DNA from: Pseudomonas indica NBRC 103045
GTDB taxonomy: Bacteria; Pseudomonadota; Gammaproteobacteria; Pseudomonadales; Pseudomonadaceae
Assembly: GCF_002091635.1 (NCBI RefSeq)
Contig: NZ_BDAC01000002.1
Span: forward strand, 1 to 64,000
Length of the DNA: 64,000 bases
Reading direction: 5' to 3'
Below, piece by piece: positions 44,287 to 52,733 of the stretch. The notes under the pieces are model-generated. The model was not told where the DNA came from and did no database searches. It was given only the letters and a program-made list of their open reading frames with translations. A program made the translations under genes and the position numbers. Each line of letters begins with the position of its first letter. The first letter of the stretch is position 1.

Positions 44287-46836
44287 ATGGAACTCGGCAC
44301 CCTGATCGGCCGGCTCAACGCCGATTGCCGCCGCGCCCTGGAACGGGCCGCCCAGCGCTGTATGCAGCGCACCCACCACTACGTCGAAATCGAACATCTG
44401 CTGCTGGAACTGCTGGACATCGAAGGCGGGGACTTCGCCTGCCTGCTGCCACGCTTCGGCCTGGAGCGCGACGCGGTGGAGACGGAGATCAACCAGGCGC
44501 TCGAGCTGTTCAAGGCCGGCAGCACGCGCACACCGGCCCTCTCCACCCAGACCATCGGACTGCTGGAAGACGCCGTGGTCCAGGCCAGCGTGCTCGGCCA
44601 GGGCAGCATCCGTTCCGGCTTGCTGCTGCTCGCCCTGCTCGACCGCGAGGAACGCCGCACCCTGCTGCTGAATAGCGCCTCCTCGCTGCTGCGGATATCC
44701 CGAGAAGCGCTGCGCGCCAACCTGCTGGAATGGACCGAGCCCTCCCGCGAAGCACCGGCCGGGGCGCGCAAAGTGCCGGCGGGCAAACGCACGGAGGCGC
44801 CGGCCGAAGACTCGGTGCTCGACCAGTACACCCAGGACCTCACCGAAGACGCCCGCAATGGCCGCATCGATCCCATCGTCGGCCGCGACAACGAGATTCG
44901 CCAGACCATCGACATTCTCCTGCGGCGCCGACAGAACAACCCGATCCTGGTGGGCGCCCCCGGCGTGGGCAAGACCGCGGTAGTCGAGGGCCTGGCCCTG
45001 CGCATCGCCGCCGGCGACGTGCCGCCGCCGTTGAAGGAGGTCAGCGTGCGGGTGCTCGACCTCGGCCTGCTGCAAGCCGGCGCCGGGGTGAAAGGCGAAT
45101 TCGAACAGCGGCTGAAAGGTGTGATCGATGCGGTACGCAACGCGGAAAAACCCATCATCCTGTTCATCGACGAAGCCCACACCCTGATCGGCGCCGGCGC
45201 CGCCGAGGGCCAGAGCGACGCCGCCAACCTGCTCAAACCCGCTCTGGCACGGGGCGAGCTGCGCACCATCGCCGCCACCACCTGGCTGGAATACAAGAAG
45301 TATTTCGAGAAGGACCCGGCCCTGGCCCGGCGCTTCCAACTGGTGCAGGTGGAGGAGCCGGACGAAGCCACGGCGGTGGAGATGCTGCGCGGCGTCGCCG
45401 CCAAGCTGGAACAGCACCACGGCGTGCAGGTGCTGGACGCAGCCATCCATGACGCAGTGAAGCTGTCGCACCGCTACATCTCCGGGCGGCAACTGCCGGA
45501 CAAGGCCATCAGCGTGCTGGACACCGCCTGCGCACGGGTCTCCCTCGGCCAGCACGACGTCCCGCCACCGCTGGAAAGCCTGCGCCACCGCCAGCAAGCC
45601 CTGAAGGAAGAACTGGAGCGCCTGCGCCGCGAGCAGACCACCGGCCAGGACCACCGCGAACGCATCACCGCGCTGGAAACCGAGTCAGCCGGCAACCTCA
45701 CCGCCATCCGCGAGTTGGAAATCCGCTGGGCGGAAGAGCGCGAAGCCGTCCGCGAGTTGCTGGAGGCCCGCCGCGAACTGCTCGCCCTCAGTGAAACCGC
45801 CGACGCCGACAAGCCCGACGAAGAACTCGACGGTCGTATCGACCACCTGGCCGCCGAACTTCTGCGTCTGGAAGCCGGCCTCGACGCCATCCGCCAGGAC
45901 GAACCGTTGGTCCCGGAACAGGTGGACTCCAAGACCGTCGCCGCCGTGATCGCCGGCTGGACCGGCATCCCGGTGGGCAAGATGCTCGCCGACGAAGCCC
46001 ACGCCGTGCGCACCCTCGGCCAGCGCCTCGGGCAACGGGTGATGGGCCAGGACAACGCGCTGAATACCATCGCCCAGCGCCTCCAGGCCTACCGCGCCGG
46101 TCTCACCGACCCGGCCAAGCCGGTGGGCGTGTTCCTCCTGCCCGGCCCCACCGGGGTCGGCAAGACGGAAACCGCCTACGCCTTGGCCGACGCGCTGTAT
46201 GGCGGCGAGCGCAACCTCATCGCCATCAACCTCTCGGAATACCAGGAAGCCCACACCGTCAGCCAACTCAAGGGCGCCCCGCCCGGCTATGTCGGATACG
46301 GTTCTGGCGGTGTACTCACCGAAGCCGTGCGCCGTCGCCCCTACTCCGTGGTGCTGCTGGACGAAATCGAAAAAGCCCACCCCGACGTACTGGAAGCCTT
46401 CTACAACGTCTTCGACAAAGGGGTGATGGAAGACGGCACCGGCCTGGTGGTGGACTTCAAGAACACCGTGATGCTCGCCACCAGCAACGTCGGCGCCGAG
46501 CTCATCCTCGATACCCCACTCGAGCAACTGGGCAGCGACGCCTTCAACCAGCGCCTGCACCAGACCCTGCTCAAAGCCTTCCGCCCCGCCTTCCTCGCCC
46601 GCATGACCATCGTGCCCTACCGCCCGCTGGACGAAGCGACGCTGGAAGGCATCGTCCTGACCAAGCTGGAAAAACTCCAGACGCGCTACAAGGCGGCGAC
46701 GGGCAAGCACTTCGACTTCGACCCCGGCATCGTCAAGGCGGTGTTGGCCAAGTGCAGCTCGGCGGGCGCGCGGGATATCGAGAATGTGCTGATGGCGGAA
46801 GTGACGGGGAAGTTGGCGGAGTGGGTGTTGGAGTAA
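44287..46836 (+). CDS. clpV: T6SS sheath-disassembly AAA+ ATPase ClpV (TssH)
   Basis: 849 residues. The N-domain (about 1-150) precedes two AAA+ modules: Walker A GAPGVGKTAVVEG with Walker B ILFIDEAHTL, and Walker A GPTGVGKTETAYA with Walker B VVLLDEIEKAHPDV. A coiled-coil middle domain (about 410-540) separates them. It hexamerises and pulls contracted TssBC apart for re-use. Its ATG is one base after the tssG stop and GGAGG lies within the end of tssG. Confidence 0.96.
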   Translation: MELGTLIGRLNADCRRALERAAQRCMQRTHHYVEIEHLLLELLDIEGGDFACLLPRFGLERDAVETEINQALELFKAGSTRTPALSTQTIGLLEDAVVQASVLGQGSIRSGLLLLALLDREERRTLLLNSASSLLRISREALRANLLEWTEPSREAPAGARKVPAGKRTEAPAEDSVLDQYTQDLTEDARNGRIDPIVGRDNEIRQTIDILLRRRQNNPILVGAPGVGKTAVVEGLALRIAAGDVPPPLKEVSVRVLDLGLLQAGAGVKGEFEQRLKGVIDAVRNAEKPIILFIDEAHTLIGAGAAEGQSDAANLLKPALARGELRTIAATTWLEYKKYFEKDPALARRFQLVQVEEPDEATAVEMLRGVAAKLEQHHGVQVLDAAIHDAVKLSHRYISGRQLPDKAISVLDTACARVSLGQHDVPPPLESLRHRQQALKEELERLRREQTTGQDHRERITALETESAGNLTAIRELEIRWAEEREAVRELLEARRELLALSETADADKPDEELDGRIDHLAAELLRLEAGLDAIRQDEPLVPEQVDSKTVAAVIAGWTGIPVGKMLADEAHAVRTLGQRLGQRVMGQDNALNTIAQRLQAYRAGLTDPAKPVGVFLLPGPTGVGKTETAYALADALYGGERNLIAINLSEYQEAHTVSQLKGAPPGYVGYGSGGVLTEAVRRRPYSVVLLDEIEKAHPDVLEAFYNVFDKGVMEDGTGLVVDFKNTVMLATSNVGAELILDTPLEQLGSDAFNQRLHQTLLKAFRPAFLARMTIVPYRPLDEATLEGIVLTKLEKLQTRYKAATGKHFDFDPGIVKAVLAKCSSAGARDIENVLMAEVTGKLAEWVLE

Positions 46837-46841
46837 CGAAT

Positions 46842-47510
46842 ATGAAAATAGGCAGCTTTAACGTTGAGAAGAACGGGCTTTCCTCCACCGATATCAAGCA
46901 GAGCCAGGTCGACACGTTTATCGACAACTGCTGCTCCAATAAATGTTGGGACGCGGACCTCGTCTTTATTTGCGAAGTGCACTCGGGGCAGCTTGAAAAT
47001 TATCGGTCGAACTTGAGTGATAGATATCCAACCTACAACGTTTCAGCCTTTGCGGGAGGTTACTCGAATGGCTACATCGTGATGACAAAGGCTTTCAAAC
47101 AGATTGAGGTCGTTGCCCAAGGAAACCTGAAGGGCCTCAATAGAGAACTCATCGCGGTGTATGCAACCGGGGTCGATGGGTATACCGGCTATGTATTTCT
47201 CGCACATTTCAAATCCGGGCAGACCACCCTGACCAAAAGTCAATTGATGAACTGCACGGCCTTGGATGGGAATTGGGTCGTCACCGGTGATTTGAATTAC
47301 GAGTATGCCAATCTCAAGAAGCTCAACCCGCCGGGTATTGGCTACGAGTGCTGGAATGGTCAAGCCACTCAAGCAAAGGGAGGCATCCTCGATTGGGTTC
47401 TCGCCTCACCCAACGTCCAGGTGAAACCTGTCGACATAACCGGTATGGGCAATGAATTCGACATGAGCGGACCAGATCACCGCCCCATTCTTTTCGAGGT
47501 CAAATCCTGA
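46842..47510 (+). CDS. Endonuclease/exonuclease/phosphatase-fold protein, candidate T6SS effector
   Basis: 222 residues. The DNase I-like EEP catalytic set is visible: N7 in GSFNVEKNG, E45 in VFICEVHSG, H122 in FLAHFKSG, D150 and N152 in VTGDLNYEY, and D212-H213 in GPDHRPILF. These ligate a divalent metal and cleave phosphodiesters. No signal peptide or membrane segment. It begins five bases after the clpV stop and is followed 53 bases later by vgrG, so it is embedded in the T6SS operon. Its GC content is clearly lower than its neighbours, suggesting acquisition. In P. aeruginosa the equivalent slot between clpV3 and vgrG3 is PA2372 (from memory). No immunity gene is evident next to it. A phospholipase, sphingomyelinase-like or phosphatase activity is an alternative to DNase. 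Confidence 0.8.
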   Translation: MKIGSFNVEKNGLSSTDIKQSQVDTFIDNCCSNKCWDADLVFICEVHSGQLENYRSNLSDRYPTYNVSAFAGGYSNGYIVMTKAFKQIEVVAQGNLKGLNRELIAVYATGVDGYTGYVFLAHFKSGQTTLTKSQLMNCTALDGNWVVTGDLNYEYANLKKLNPPGIGYECWNGQATQAKGGILDWVLASPNVQVKPVDITGMGNEFDMSGPDHRPILFEVKS

Positions 47511-47563
47511 ACATGGCCGCACTGACAAAAATCCTGCTCCCATACGGATAGCCGAGACTCTGG

Positions 47564-49570
47564 ATGCCCCGCCCCACCGACACCACCACCAGCCTGTCCC
47601 TCACCGCCTCGGCGCTGGCCGACCTGTACCCGGAAACGCTTTCCGGCAGCGAATCGCTGAACACCCTCGCTGGCCTGGCATTGGGCGGTTACAGCGCCAC
47701 GGCACTCACCCTGGCAGATGCCATCGCCACCCATGCCACGGCCACCCTCCACAACGACGCCAACCAACGTCCCCTCGACGCCCTGGTCGCCGAAATCCAC
47801 CAGCTCCCCGCCGATGCCACCGCCGACCGCTACCAGTTGGTCCTGCGTCCCTGGCTCTGGTGGCTGACGCTCGCCAGTAACAATCGGGTGTTCCAGAACA
47901 AGACCACCAGCGAGATCGTCACCGCCGTGTTCGATGTCCATGGTTTCAGCGATTACGAATTGAAGCTGACCGGCAGCTACAGCCCGCGTGAATACTGCGT
48001 GCAGTACGGCGAGACGGACTTTGCCTTCGTCTCGCGGCTGCTGGAGGAGGAAGGCATTTTCTGGTTCTTCACCCACGAGGCGGGCAAGCACACGCTGGTG
48101 CTGGGCGATAGCAACGACGCCTTCCCGCCCTGCCCCAATGCCACCACGGTGAACTACGTCGGTCAGCGGCCGGGGGAGCGCGAGCTGCATGGCATCCGCT
48201 CCGGGCAGGTGTGTTTGCAGGCGGTGGCCGGCGGGTATCGGGCGACAGATTATGAATTCACTACGCCGACCACTTCGCTGTACGGCCAGGCCGAGGCGGT
48301 AGCCGGAAGTTTTTCTGTCTACGAACACCCTGGTGGCTACTCCGCGAAGGCGCGGGGCGATGCCTTGGGCAAGCTGCGGATCGATGCGCTGCGTACCCAG
48401 GAAAAGCGCTTCATCGGGGAAAGCGATTGCCGCTGGCTGGTGCCGGGCCATTGGTTCACCCTCGCCGGGCATGACGATGCGACGCTGAACATCGACTGGG
48501 TGGTGACTTCGGTGACTCACGACGCCAGCCACCAGCACTACCGCAACCGCTTCGAGGCCATCCCCAAGGCCACCGCCTACCGTCCGCCGCGCACCACACC
48601 CAAACCACGCATGCACACCCAGACCGCCATCGTGGTGGGCAAGGCCGGGGAGGAAATCTGGACCGACGAACACGGCCGCATCAAGATTCAGTTCCCCTGG
48701 GATCGCGACGGCCAGAATGACGAGACCGCCTCCTGTTGGGTGCGCGTTGTGCTGCCTTGGAGCGGCAAGGGCTTCGGCATGCAGTTCATCCCGCGCATCG
48801 GCCAGGAGGTGATCGTCACCTTCATCGACGGCGACCCGGACCGGCCGCTGGTGACCGGCTGCGTCTACAACGGCGACAACGCCCTGCCCTATGCCCTGCC
48901 GGCGAACCAGACCCAGTCCGGCATCAAAACCAACTCGAGCAAGGGTGGCGGCGGCTTCAACGAGCTGCGCTTCGAGGACAAGAAGGACAGCGAGGAAGTC
49001 TTCCTCCAGGCGCAGAAGGACTTCAAGATCAACGTGCTCAACGACAGCACCGCCACCATCGGCCACGACGAGACCCAGACCGTGCAGAACGCCCGCACCC
49101 GCACGGTGAAGGAAGGCGACGAAACCATCACCCTGGAAAAAGGCAAGCGCACCGTCACCCTCCAGACCGGCAGCGACACCCTGGACGTGAAGGACACCCG
49201 CACCGTCAAGGTGGGCGGCGACCAGACCCACAGCACCGGCGGCAACTACAGCCACACGGTGACCGGCGACTACAGTCTGACGGTGGACGGCAACCTGACC
49301 ATCAAGGTGACCGGCACCCTCACCCTGCAGAGCGGCGGCGACCTCACCGCCAAGAGCGATGCCAACCTCACCACCCAGGCCGGCATGGCGCTGACCGACA
49401 AGGCCGGGACATCCCTCACCAACCAGGCGGGGACCTCGCTGGACAACAAGGCCGGCACCACGCTGACCAACGACGCCGGCGTCAGCCTGACCAACAAGGG
49501 CGGCGCCGAGCAGACGGTGGACGGCGGCGGCATGCTGACCATCAAGGGCGGTCTGATCAAGGTGAACTGA
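47564..49570 (+). CDS. vgrG: T6SS spike protein VgrG (TssI)
   Basis: 668 residues. The gp27-like part (about 1-370) includes REYCVQYGETDFAFVSRLLEEEGIFWFF. The gp5 OB-fold region carries IWTDEHGRIKIQFPWDRDGQNDETASCWVRV and FIDGDPDRPLVTGCVYN. The C-terminal beta-helix needle shows the VTGDYSLTVDGNLTIKV and TNQAGTSLDNKAGTTLTN repeats and ends GGLIKVN. No C-terminal effector extension, so cargo must ride by PAAR or adaptor proteins. A weak ribosome-binding site precedes the ATG. Confidence 0.95.
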   Translation: MPRPTDTTTSLSLTASALADLYPETLSGSESLNTLAGLALGGYSATALTLADAIATHATATLHNDANQRPLDALVAEIHQLPADATADRYQLVLRPWLWWLTLASNNRVFQNKTTSEIVTAVFDVHGFSDYELKLTGSYSPREYCVQYGETDFAFVSRLLEEEGIFWFFTHEAGKHTLVLGDSNDAFPPCPNATTVNYVGQRPGERELHGIRSGQVCLQAVAGGYRATDYEFTTPTTSLYGQAEAVAGSFSVYEHPGGYSAKARGDALGKLRIDALRTQEKRFIGESDCRWLVPGHWFTLAGHDDATLNIDWVVTSVTHDASHQHYRNRFEAIPKATAYRPPRTTPKPRMHTQTAIVVGKAGEEIWTDEHGRIKIQFPWDRDGQNDETASCWVRVVLPWSGKGFGMQFIPRIGQEVIVTFIDGDPDRPLVTGCVYNGDNALPYALPANQTQSGIKTNSSKGGGGFNELRFEDKKDSEEVFLQAQKDFKINVLNDSTATIGHDETQTVQNARTRTVKEGDETITLEKGKRTVTLQTGSDTLDVKDTRTVKVGGDQTHSTGGNYSHTVTGDYSLTVDGNLTIKVTGTLTLQSGGDLTAKSDANLTTQAGMALTDKAGTSLTNQAGTSLDNKAGTTLTNDAGVSLTNKGGAEQTVDGGGMLTIKGGLIKVN

Positions 49571-49571
49571 G

Positions 49572-50126
49572 ATGCACGACGGCAAACCCTCCGGAAATGT
49601 CACCCTGCGCCGGGGCGACGCGCAGTTGAACGGCATGCTCATGGACGGCGCGCTGGACGGCCCGGTGCGCATCGACGACAGCGGCCGGCCGCTGGCGACC
49701 CTCAGCTACCGCCTGGGCAGCCTGCACGGCCCGCTGGTGATGCTGCACCCCAACGGCAAACCCTCGGCGCGCCTGAACTACGCCAACGACCGCCTGCACG
49801 GCCCGGCCAGCTTCTACGCCGAACAGGGCTGGCTGCTGCGCCAGGCCAACTACCGCGACGGGCTGCTCCACGGCGAAGTGAAGACCTACTTCAGCGACGG
49901 CACCCTGGCCGAGCTGGAGCACTATCACGCCGGGCAGTTGCACGGGCTTTACCAGCGCTTCCACGCCAACGGCCGCACGGCATTGCGCTGCACCTATCGG
50001 CAAGGCGTGCTGGCCGAGCCGAAACAAGGTTTCGCCGAAGACGGCCGCCCGCTGGACGACGACGGCAAGCCGATGTCCCGCCTCACCTGGTGGTGGCGGC
50101 GTTGGAGCGAGGCGTCCGAGGTGTAG
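49572..50126 (+). CDS. YwqK-type MORN-repeat protein behind vgrG
   Basis: 184 residues made of about five 22-24-residue repeats of the pattern L-x-G-x3-xY-x3-G-x-L (for example GSLHGPLVMLHPNGKPSARLNY and GLLHGEVKTYFSDGTLAELEHY). This is the toxin-antitoxin YwqK/MORN_2 architecture. The start is one base after the vgrG stop, so it is translationally coupled to the spike gene. Such proteins act as antitoxins in some systems. Here it might be an immunity or adaptor protein for VgrG cargo; this is inference. The C-terminus is Trp/Arg-rich (LTWWWRRWSE). A decayed copy of part of it lies at 51206-51300. Confidence 0.8.
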   Translation: MHDGKPSGNVTLRRGDAQLNGMLMDGALDGPVRIDDSGRPLATLSYRLGSLHGPLVMLHPNGKPSARLNYANDRLHGPASFYAEQGWLLRQANYRDGLLHGEVKTYFSDGTLAELEHYHAGQLHGLYQRFHANGRTALRCTYRQGVLAEPKQGFAEDGRPLDDDGKPMSRLTWWWRRWSEASEV

Positions 50127-50140
50127 GAGTTTCCCGTTTT

Positions 50141-50343
50141 TTGTAGGAGCCAGCTCTGCTGGCGAGGCTTTTGCGTGATCCCATTCGCGAGCAGAGCTCG
50201 CTCCTACGAAGCGAAGCCCGACGCCGTGTAGGGGCGAATTCATTCGCCCAACCCAACCCTCGCCGGGCGAATGAATTCGCCCCTACACGTGGTGTTCCGT
50301 AGCCCGAATAAGCGTCAGCGCAATCCGGGAAGCGCTTCCTGCA
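50141..50343. repeat. Composite REP block
   Basis: Modules in order: gtaggagccagctctgctgg, ttcgcgagcagagctcgctc, gtaggggcgaattcattcgc with a mirrored copy ending aatgaattcgcccctac, then gtagcccgaataagcgtcag plus cgcaatccggg. The same series, in the same orientation, recurs at 52583-52733. The block begins 14 bases after the YwqK-type gene. Confidence 0.8.
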
Positions 50344-50424
50344 TCGAGGTTCGACTGGCTCCAAAAAACGCAGGCGCACGGCGCTCCTGCTTGTTCTTCC
50401 TTGCGTCCCGACCTATCCTGCGCC

Positions 50425-50680
50425 GGCCACGGTCAATCCCGTGGCCGGGTTTGACAGCCTGATGCAAAGGCGCGATCAGCGCTATGGCGCATGCAAAAAC
50501 GGCGTATGTTTTTGCAGGCTCCCGCACGCCATCAATTTGGTGGTGCTTTATGGCAGATCGCGTGGGGAGACCCTTGTGGTCTGCCGGCTCCTTTGCCCGG
50601 TCTGTCAACCCTGCGCGGTCTGCCACCCTTCGATTGACAGCGACAGGTGGCGGCTCCTTAACCAGCAAAGGAATCCCACC
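50425..50680 (+). ncRNA. Structured leader upstream of the BRO-N gene (possible regulatory RNA)
   Basis: 256 bases without a supported gene but dense in pairing potential. A hairpin ggccacg/cgtggcc lies at 50425-50446. The stretch gggtttgacag (50447-50457) can pair with ctgtcaaccc (50601-50610), closing a domain of about 150 bases. Repeated ggtctg(t/c)c motifs occur at 50578, 50599 and 50617. It ends at AAAGGAATCCCACC, the ribosome-binding site of the next gene. I recall similar leaders before BRO/antirepressor-like genes in Pseudomonas, but I cannot name an Rfam family. Confidence 0.4.
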
Positions 50681-51175
50681 ATGCATGACGCTCTCACTCC
50701 TCACACTTTCCTTCGCTACAACCGCCCCCTGCGCGGCGTGATGATCGACAACCAACCTTGGTTCGACGCTCAAGACTTCTGCCGGCTCATCGGCCATCGC
50801 CATCCCCAGCGAATTACCCGGATGATGGAGGACGACCAGATTCGTACCGTGCGTTTCCTCCACGCCAGCGGCGGCGAAGAAGACGCACAGGTCATCAACG
50901 AATCCGGTATCTATCGGGCTCTCGGTCGATACCCCCACCCGGAAAACCGCAGCCTGCGTCGCTGGCTCAATGTCGAGGTGATCCCGGCGCTGCGCGATGC
51001 CTTCTCGACCGAGACACAACAGCCTCGCCGCACCCAGATGACCTGGGCTTCTCAGCGGGTGAGCCTGCTGGAATGGCAAGGCAAACTGTGGGTGCCGCTG
51101 GACAGCCTGCCGTGGTTTGGAACGCGGCCCATGGAGGAGGCTGGAGGCGGTTTGTTGAAGCGCTGGTTGCGCTGA
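50681..51175 (+). CDS. BRO-N domain protein (phage-antirepressor-like)
   Basis: 164 residues. The BRO-N fold is recognisable in LRGVMIDNQPWFDAQDFCRLIGHRHPQRITRMMEDDQIRTV and VINESGIYRALGRYPHPENRSLRRWLNVEVIPALR. These domains bind DNA in baculovirus and phage proteins; here the usual second (KilA or ANT) domain is replaced by a short Trp-rich tail. Strong AAAGGA ribosome-binding site. No other phage genes are near, so this is a stand-alone chromosomal member rather than a prophage marker. Confidence 0.85.
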   Translation: MHDALTPHTFLRYNRPLRGVMIDNQPWFDAQDFCRLIGHRHPQRITRMMEDDQIRTVRFLHASGGEEDAQVINESGIYRALGRYPHPENRSLRRWLNVEVIPALRDAFSTETQQPRRTQMTWASQRVSLLEWQGKLWVPLDSLPWFGTRPMEEAGGGLLKRWLR

Positions 51176-51205
51176 CGAAGGGTGAGTGAATTCACCCCTA
51201 CAAGG

Positions 51206-51300
51206 AACGGCACTCTGGCCGAGCTGGAGCGCTAACCACGCCGGCCAGTTGCACGAGCTTTACCAGCATCGAACCGAAACAGGATTTCACGGAAGCTGGG
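51206..51300 (+). pseudogene. Decayed fragment of the YwqK-type gene
   Basis: From 51208 the sequence follows bases 49914 onward of the YwqK-type gene (cggcactctggccgagctgg, then cagttgcacgagctttacca). A deletion and then a further match (gaaccgaaacaggatttcac) follow. In-frame stop codons occur (gcgctaacc), so it encodes nothing. It indicates an old partial duplication around the BRO-N gene. Confidence 0.7.
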
Positions 51301-51394
51301 AATCTCTATTCCTGGATGCATCATCCCAGGCCAGTGTCGGGAAATGCTGACGCATCGAGGAAGCGCGATGCTCAGGAGAACCTGAGCGCAGGGC

Positions 51395-52369
51395 TTACGG
51401 GGTGGACTCGAACGAGTAGCTCATCTCGCCGATGAATTTCCGGTTGGGGCCAAGAGGAAGGAGCAGTGCCGTCTCCCTGATGACTTTCTCGCCATCGACG
51501 ATGAGCACCAACTTGTACGCGGCAAAGACGTAGAAGGTAGAGACGACGTGATGGATGCGCTCGAGCTCGACCACTGTTCCGGCGCTTGGCAAATTCCACG
51601 CCGCCCGCAGTTCCTCCTTGGTTTCCGCAACGAAGCGGCTGCGCCGGTTGCCGGTCAGGTCGGTGACACGCGCACTGCTGCGGGTCTGGACGTCTTCGAT
51701 CAAGGCCAGTCGTGCTTCGACATCTCCTGATCGCCATGCCTCTTCGTAAGCGATCAGCTTGTTGGTCAGCTCCACGGGCGCTTCGACGTCGAAGGGTTGT
51801 GCCCATGTCGGCTCGGCCCAGAAGAAATGGCCGGCAACGCCGTCAGGCCATGTCGTGAAGAGGAACACGCCCCGTTGCGTAAGCGTGGGGCCATCCGGCA
51901 AGACGAATTGGTTGTAGCGCGAATCGATGAGGTCATACCACGTGCCCGAAAGCTCACTGAGGCGCTGTTCACCGCCCGGGTTGGAGACCCGGGTGTAATT
52001 GGCGGAAAAGAACTGCCAGATATCTTCCAAACTGAAGAGCGTTTTGAAGAAATCGATCTCCCCGTTCGCATTCGACTTCATGAATACGAAGTTTTGATCC
52101 CAGGAACTGGTCGTCGAGACCATGGCATCAGCATTGTTGGTGAGCGCCGCAAGGGCTTGGGCGGTCACTACCTCGACGGTTGTCGATGCCGTATGCGGAA
52201 ATTCCAAGCCACGCGAACAACCACCCTGTCCGGACTTCGCGTCGGAGCTGTCCACAGTACTCAGAGATGAGGCCATGACTGCCGAGCTACCTACTACCGC
52301 CGCCGATGCACCAAGTGCACCGATTACGCCAAGTACCTCTCTGCGGGTTACCTCTTTTCCTTCTTTCAT
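51395..52369 (-). CDS. Tat-exported protein of unknown function with an NTF2/SnoaL-like C-terminal half
   Basis: 324 residues. The N-terminus carries a twin-arginine signal, TRREVLGVIGALGASAAVV, with a probable cleavage near MASS (about 32-35). The mature protein has no membrane segment. Residues about 195-315 (IAYEEAWRSGDVEARLALIED, VVELERIHHVVSTFYVFAAYKLVLIVDG) look like an NTF2-like cone fold; the first half I do not recognise. The Tat route implies export folded, often with a cofactor. Isolated on the minus strand between a gene-fragment region and a REP block. GC is lower than the T6SS core. Confidence 0.65.
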   Translation of the reverse strand: MKEGKEVTRREVLGVIGALGASAAVVGSSAVMASSLSTVDSSDAKSGQGGCSRGLEFPHTASTTVEVVTAQALAALTNNADAMVSTTSSWDQNFVFMKSNANGEIDFFKTLFSLEDIWQFFSANYTRVSNPGGEQRLSELSGTWYDLIDSRYNQFVLPDGPTLTQRGVFLFTTWPDGVAGHFFWAEPTWAQPFDVEAPVELTNKLIAYEEAWRSGDVEARLALIEDVQTRSSARVTDLTGNRRSRFVAETKEELRAAWNLPSAGTVVELERIHHVVSTFYVFAAYKLVLIVDGEKVIRETALLLPLGPNRKFIGEMSYSFESTP

Positions 52370-52582
52370 TTTTCATCCCTCTTGCGATTCATGTTTGGTG
52401 AAGCGCTTTGAAGGTATGCCAGGGCTCCGTGCGTTCGGCGGAAGACGCATCACAGTTGCCATCCTCAGTGCGTCACAATTGCGGCAATCCCTAACGAGCC
52501 GGGCATTGGTGGCCGAGGTGGCTTCGAGCCAGTCGGTGACCGGAATTCGCCTATTGTCCAGATGATGCTCATCTACACCGTT

Positions 52583-52733
52583 TTTGTAGGAGCCAGCTCT
52601 GCTGGCGAAGCTTTTGTGCAAGGAAATTCGCGAGCAGAGCTCGCTCCTACAAAGCGAAGCCCGACTCCGTGTAGGGGCGAATGAATTCGCCCCTACGGGA
52701 GTAGCCCGGATAAGCGCCAGCGCAATCCGGGTC
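52583..52733. repeat. Composite REP block (second copy)
   Basis: Carries gtaggagccagctctgctgg, attcgcgagcagagctcgct, gtaggggcgaatgaattcgc and gtagcccggataagcgccag plus cgcaatccggg, in the same order and orientation as the block at 50141-50343. One palindrome copy is missing. It fills most of the 363-base gap between the Tat-exported protein and the PAAR-like gene. Confidence 0.8.

Noticed and set aside
47564-49570. An evolved VgrG with a C-terminal toxin
   Set aside because: The beta-helix runs to the final residues (GGLIKVN), so there is no extra domain.
50681-51175. BRO-N gene as evidence of a prophage
   Set aside because: No integrase, capsid, tail or lysis genes surround it. The contractile-tail homologues nearby are the T6SS itself.
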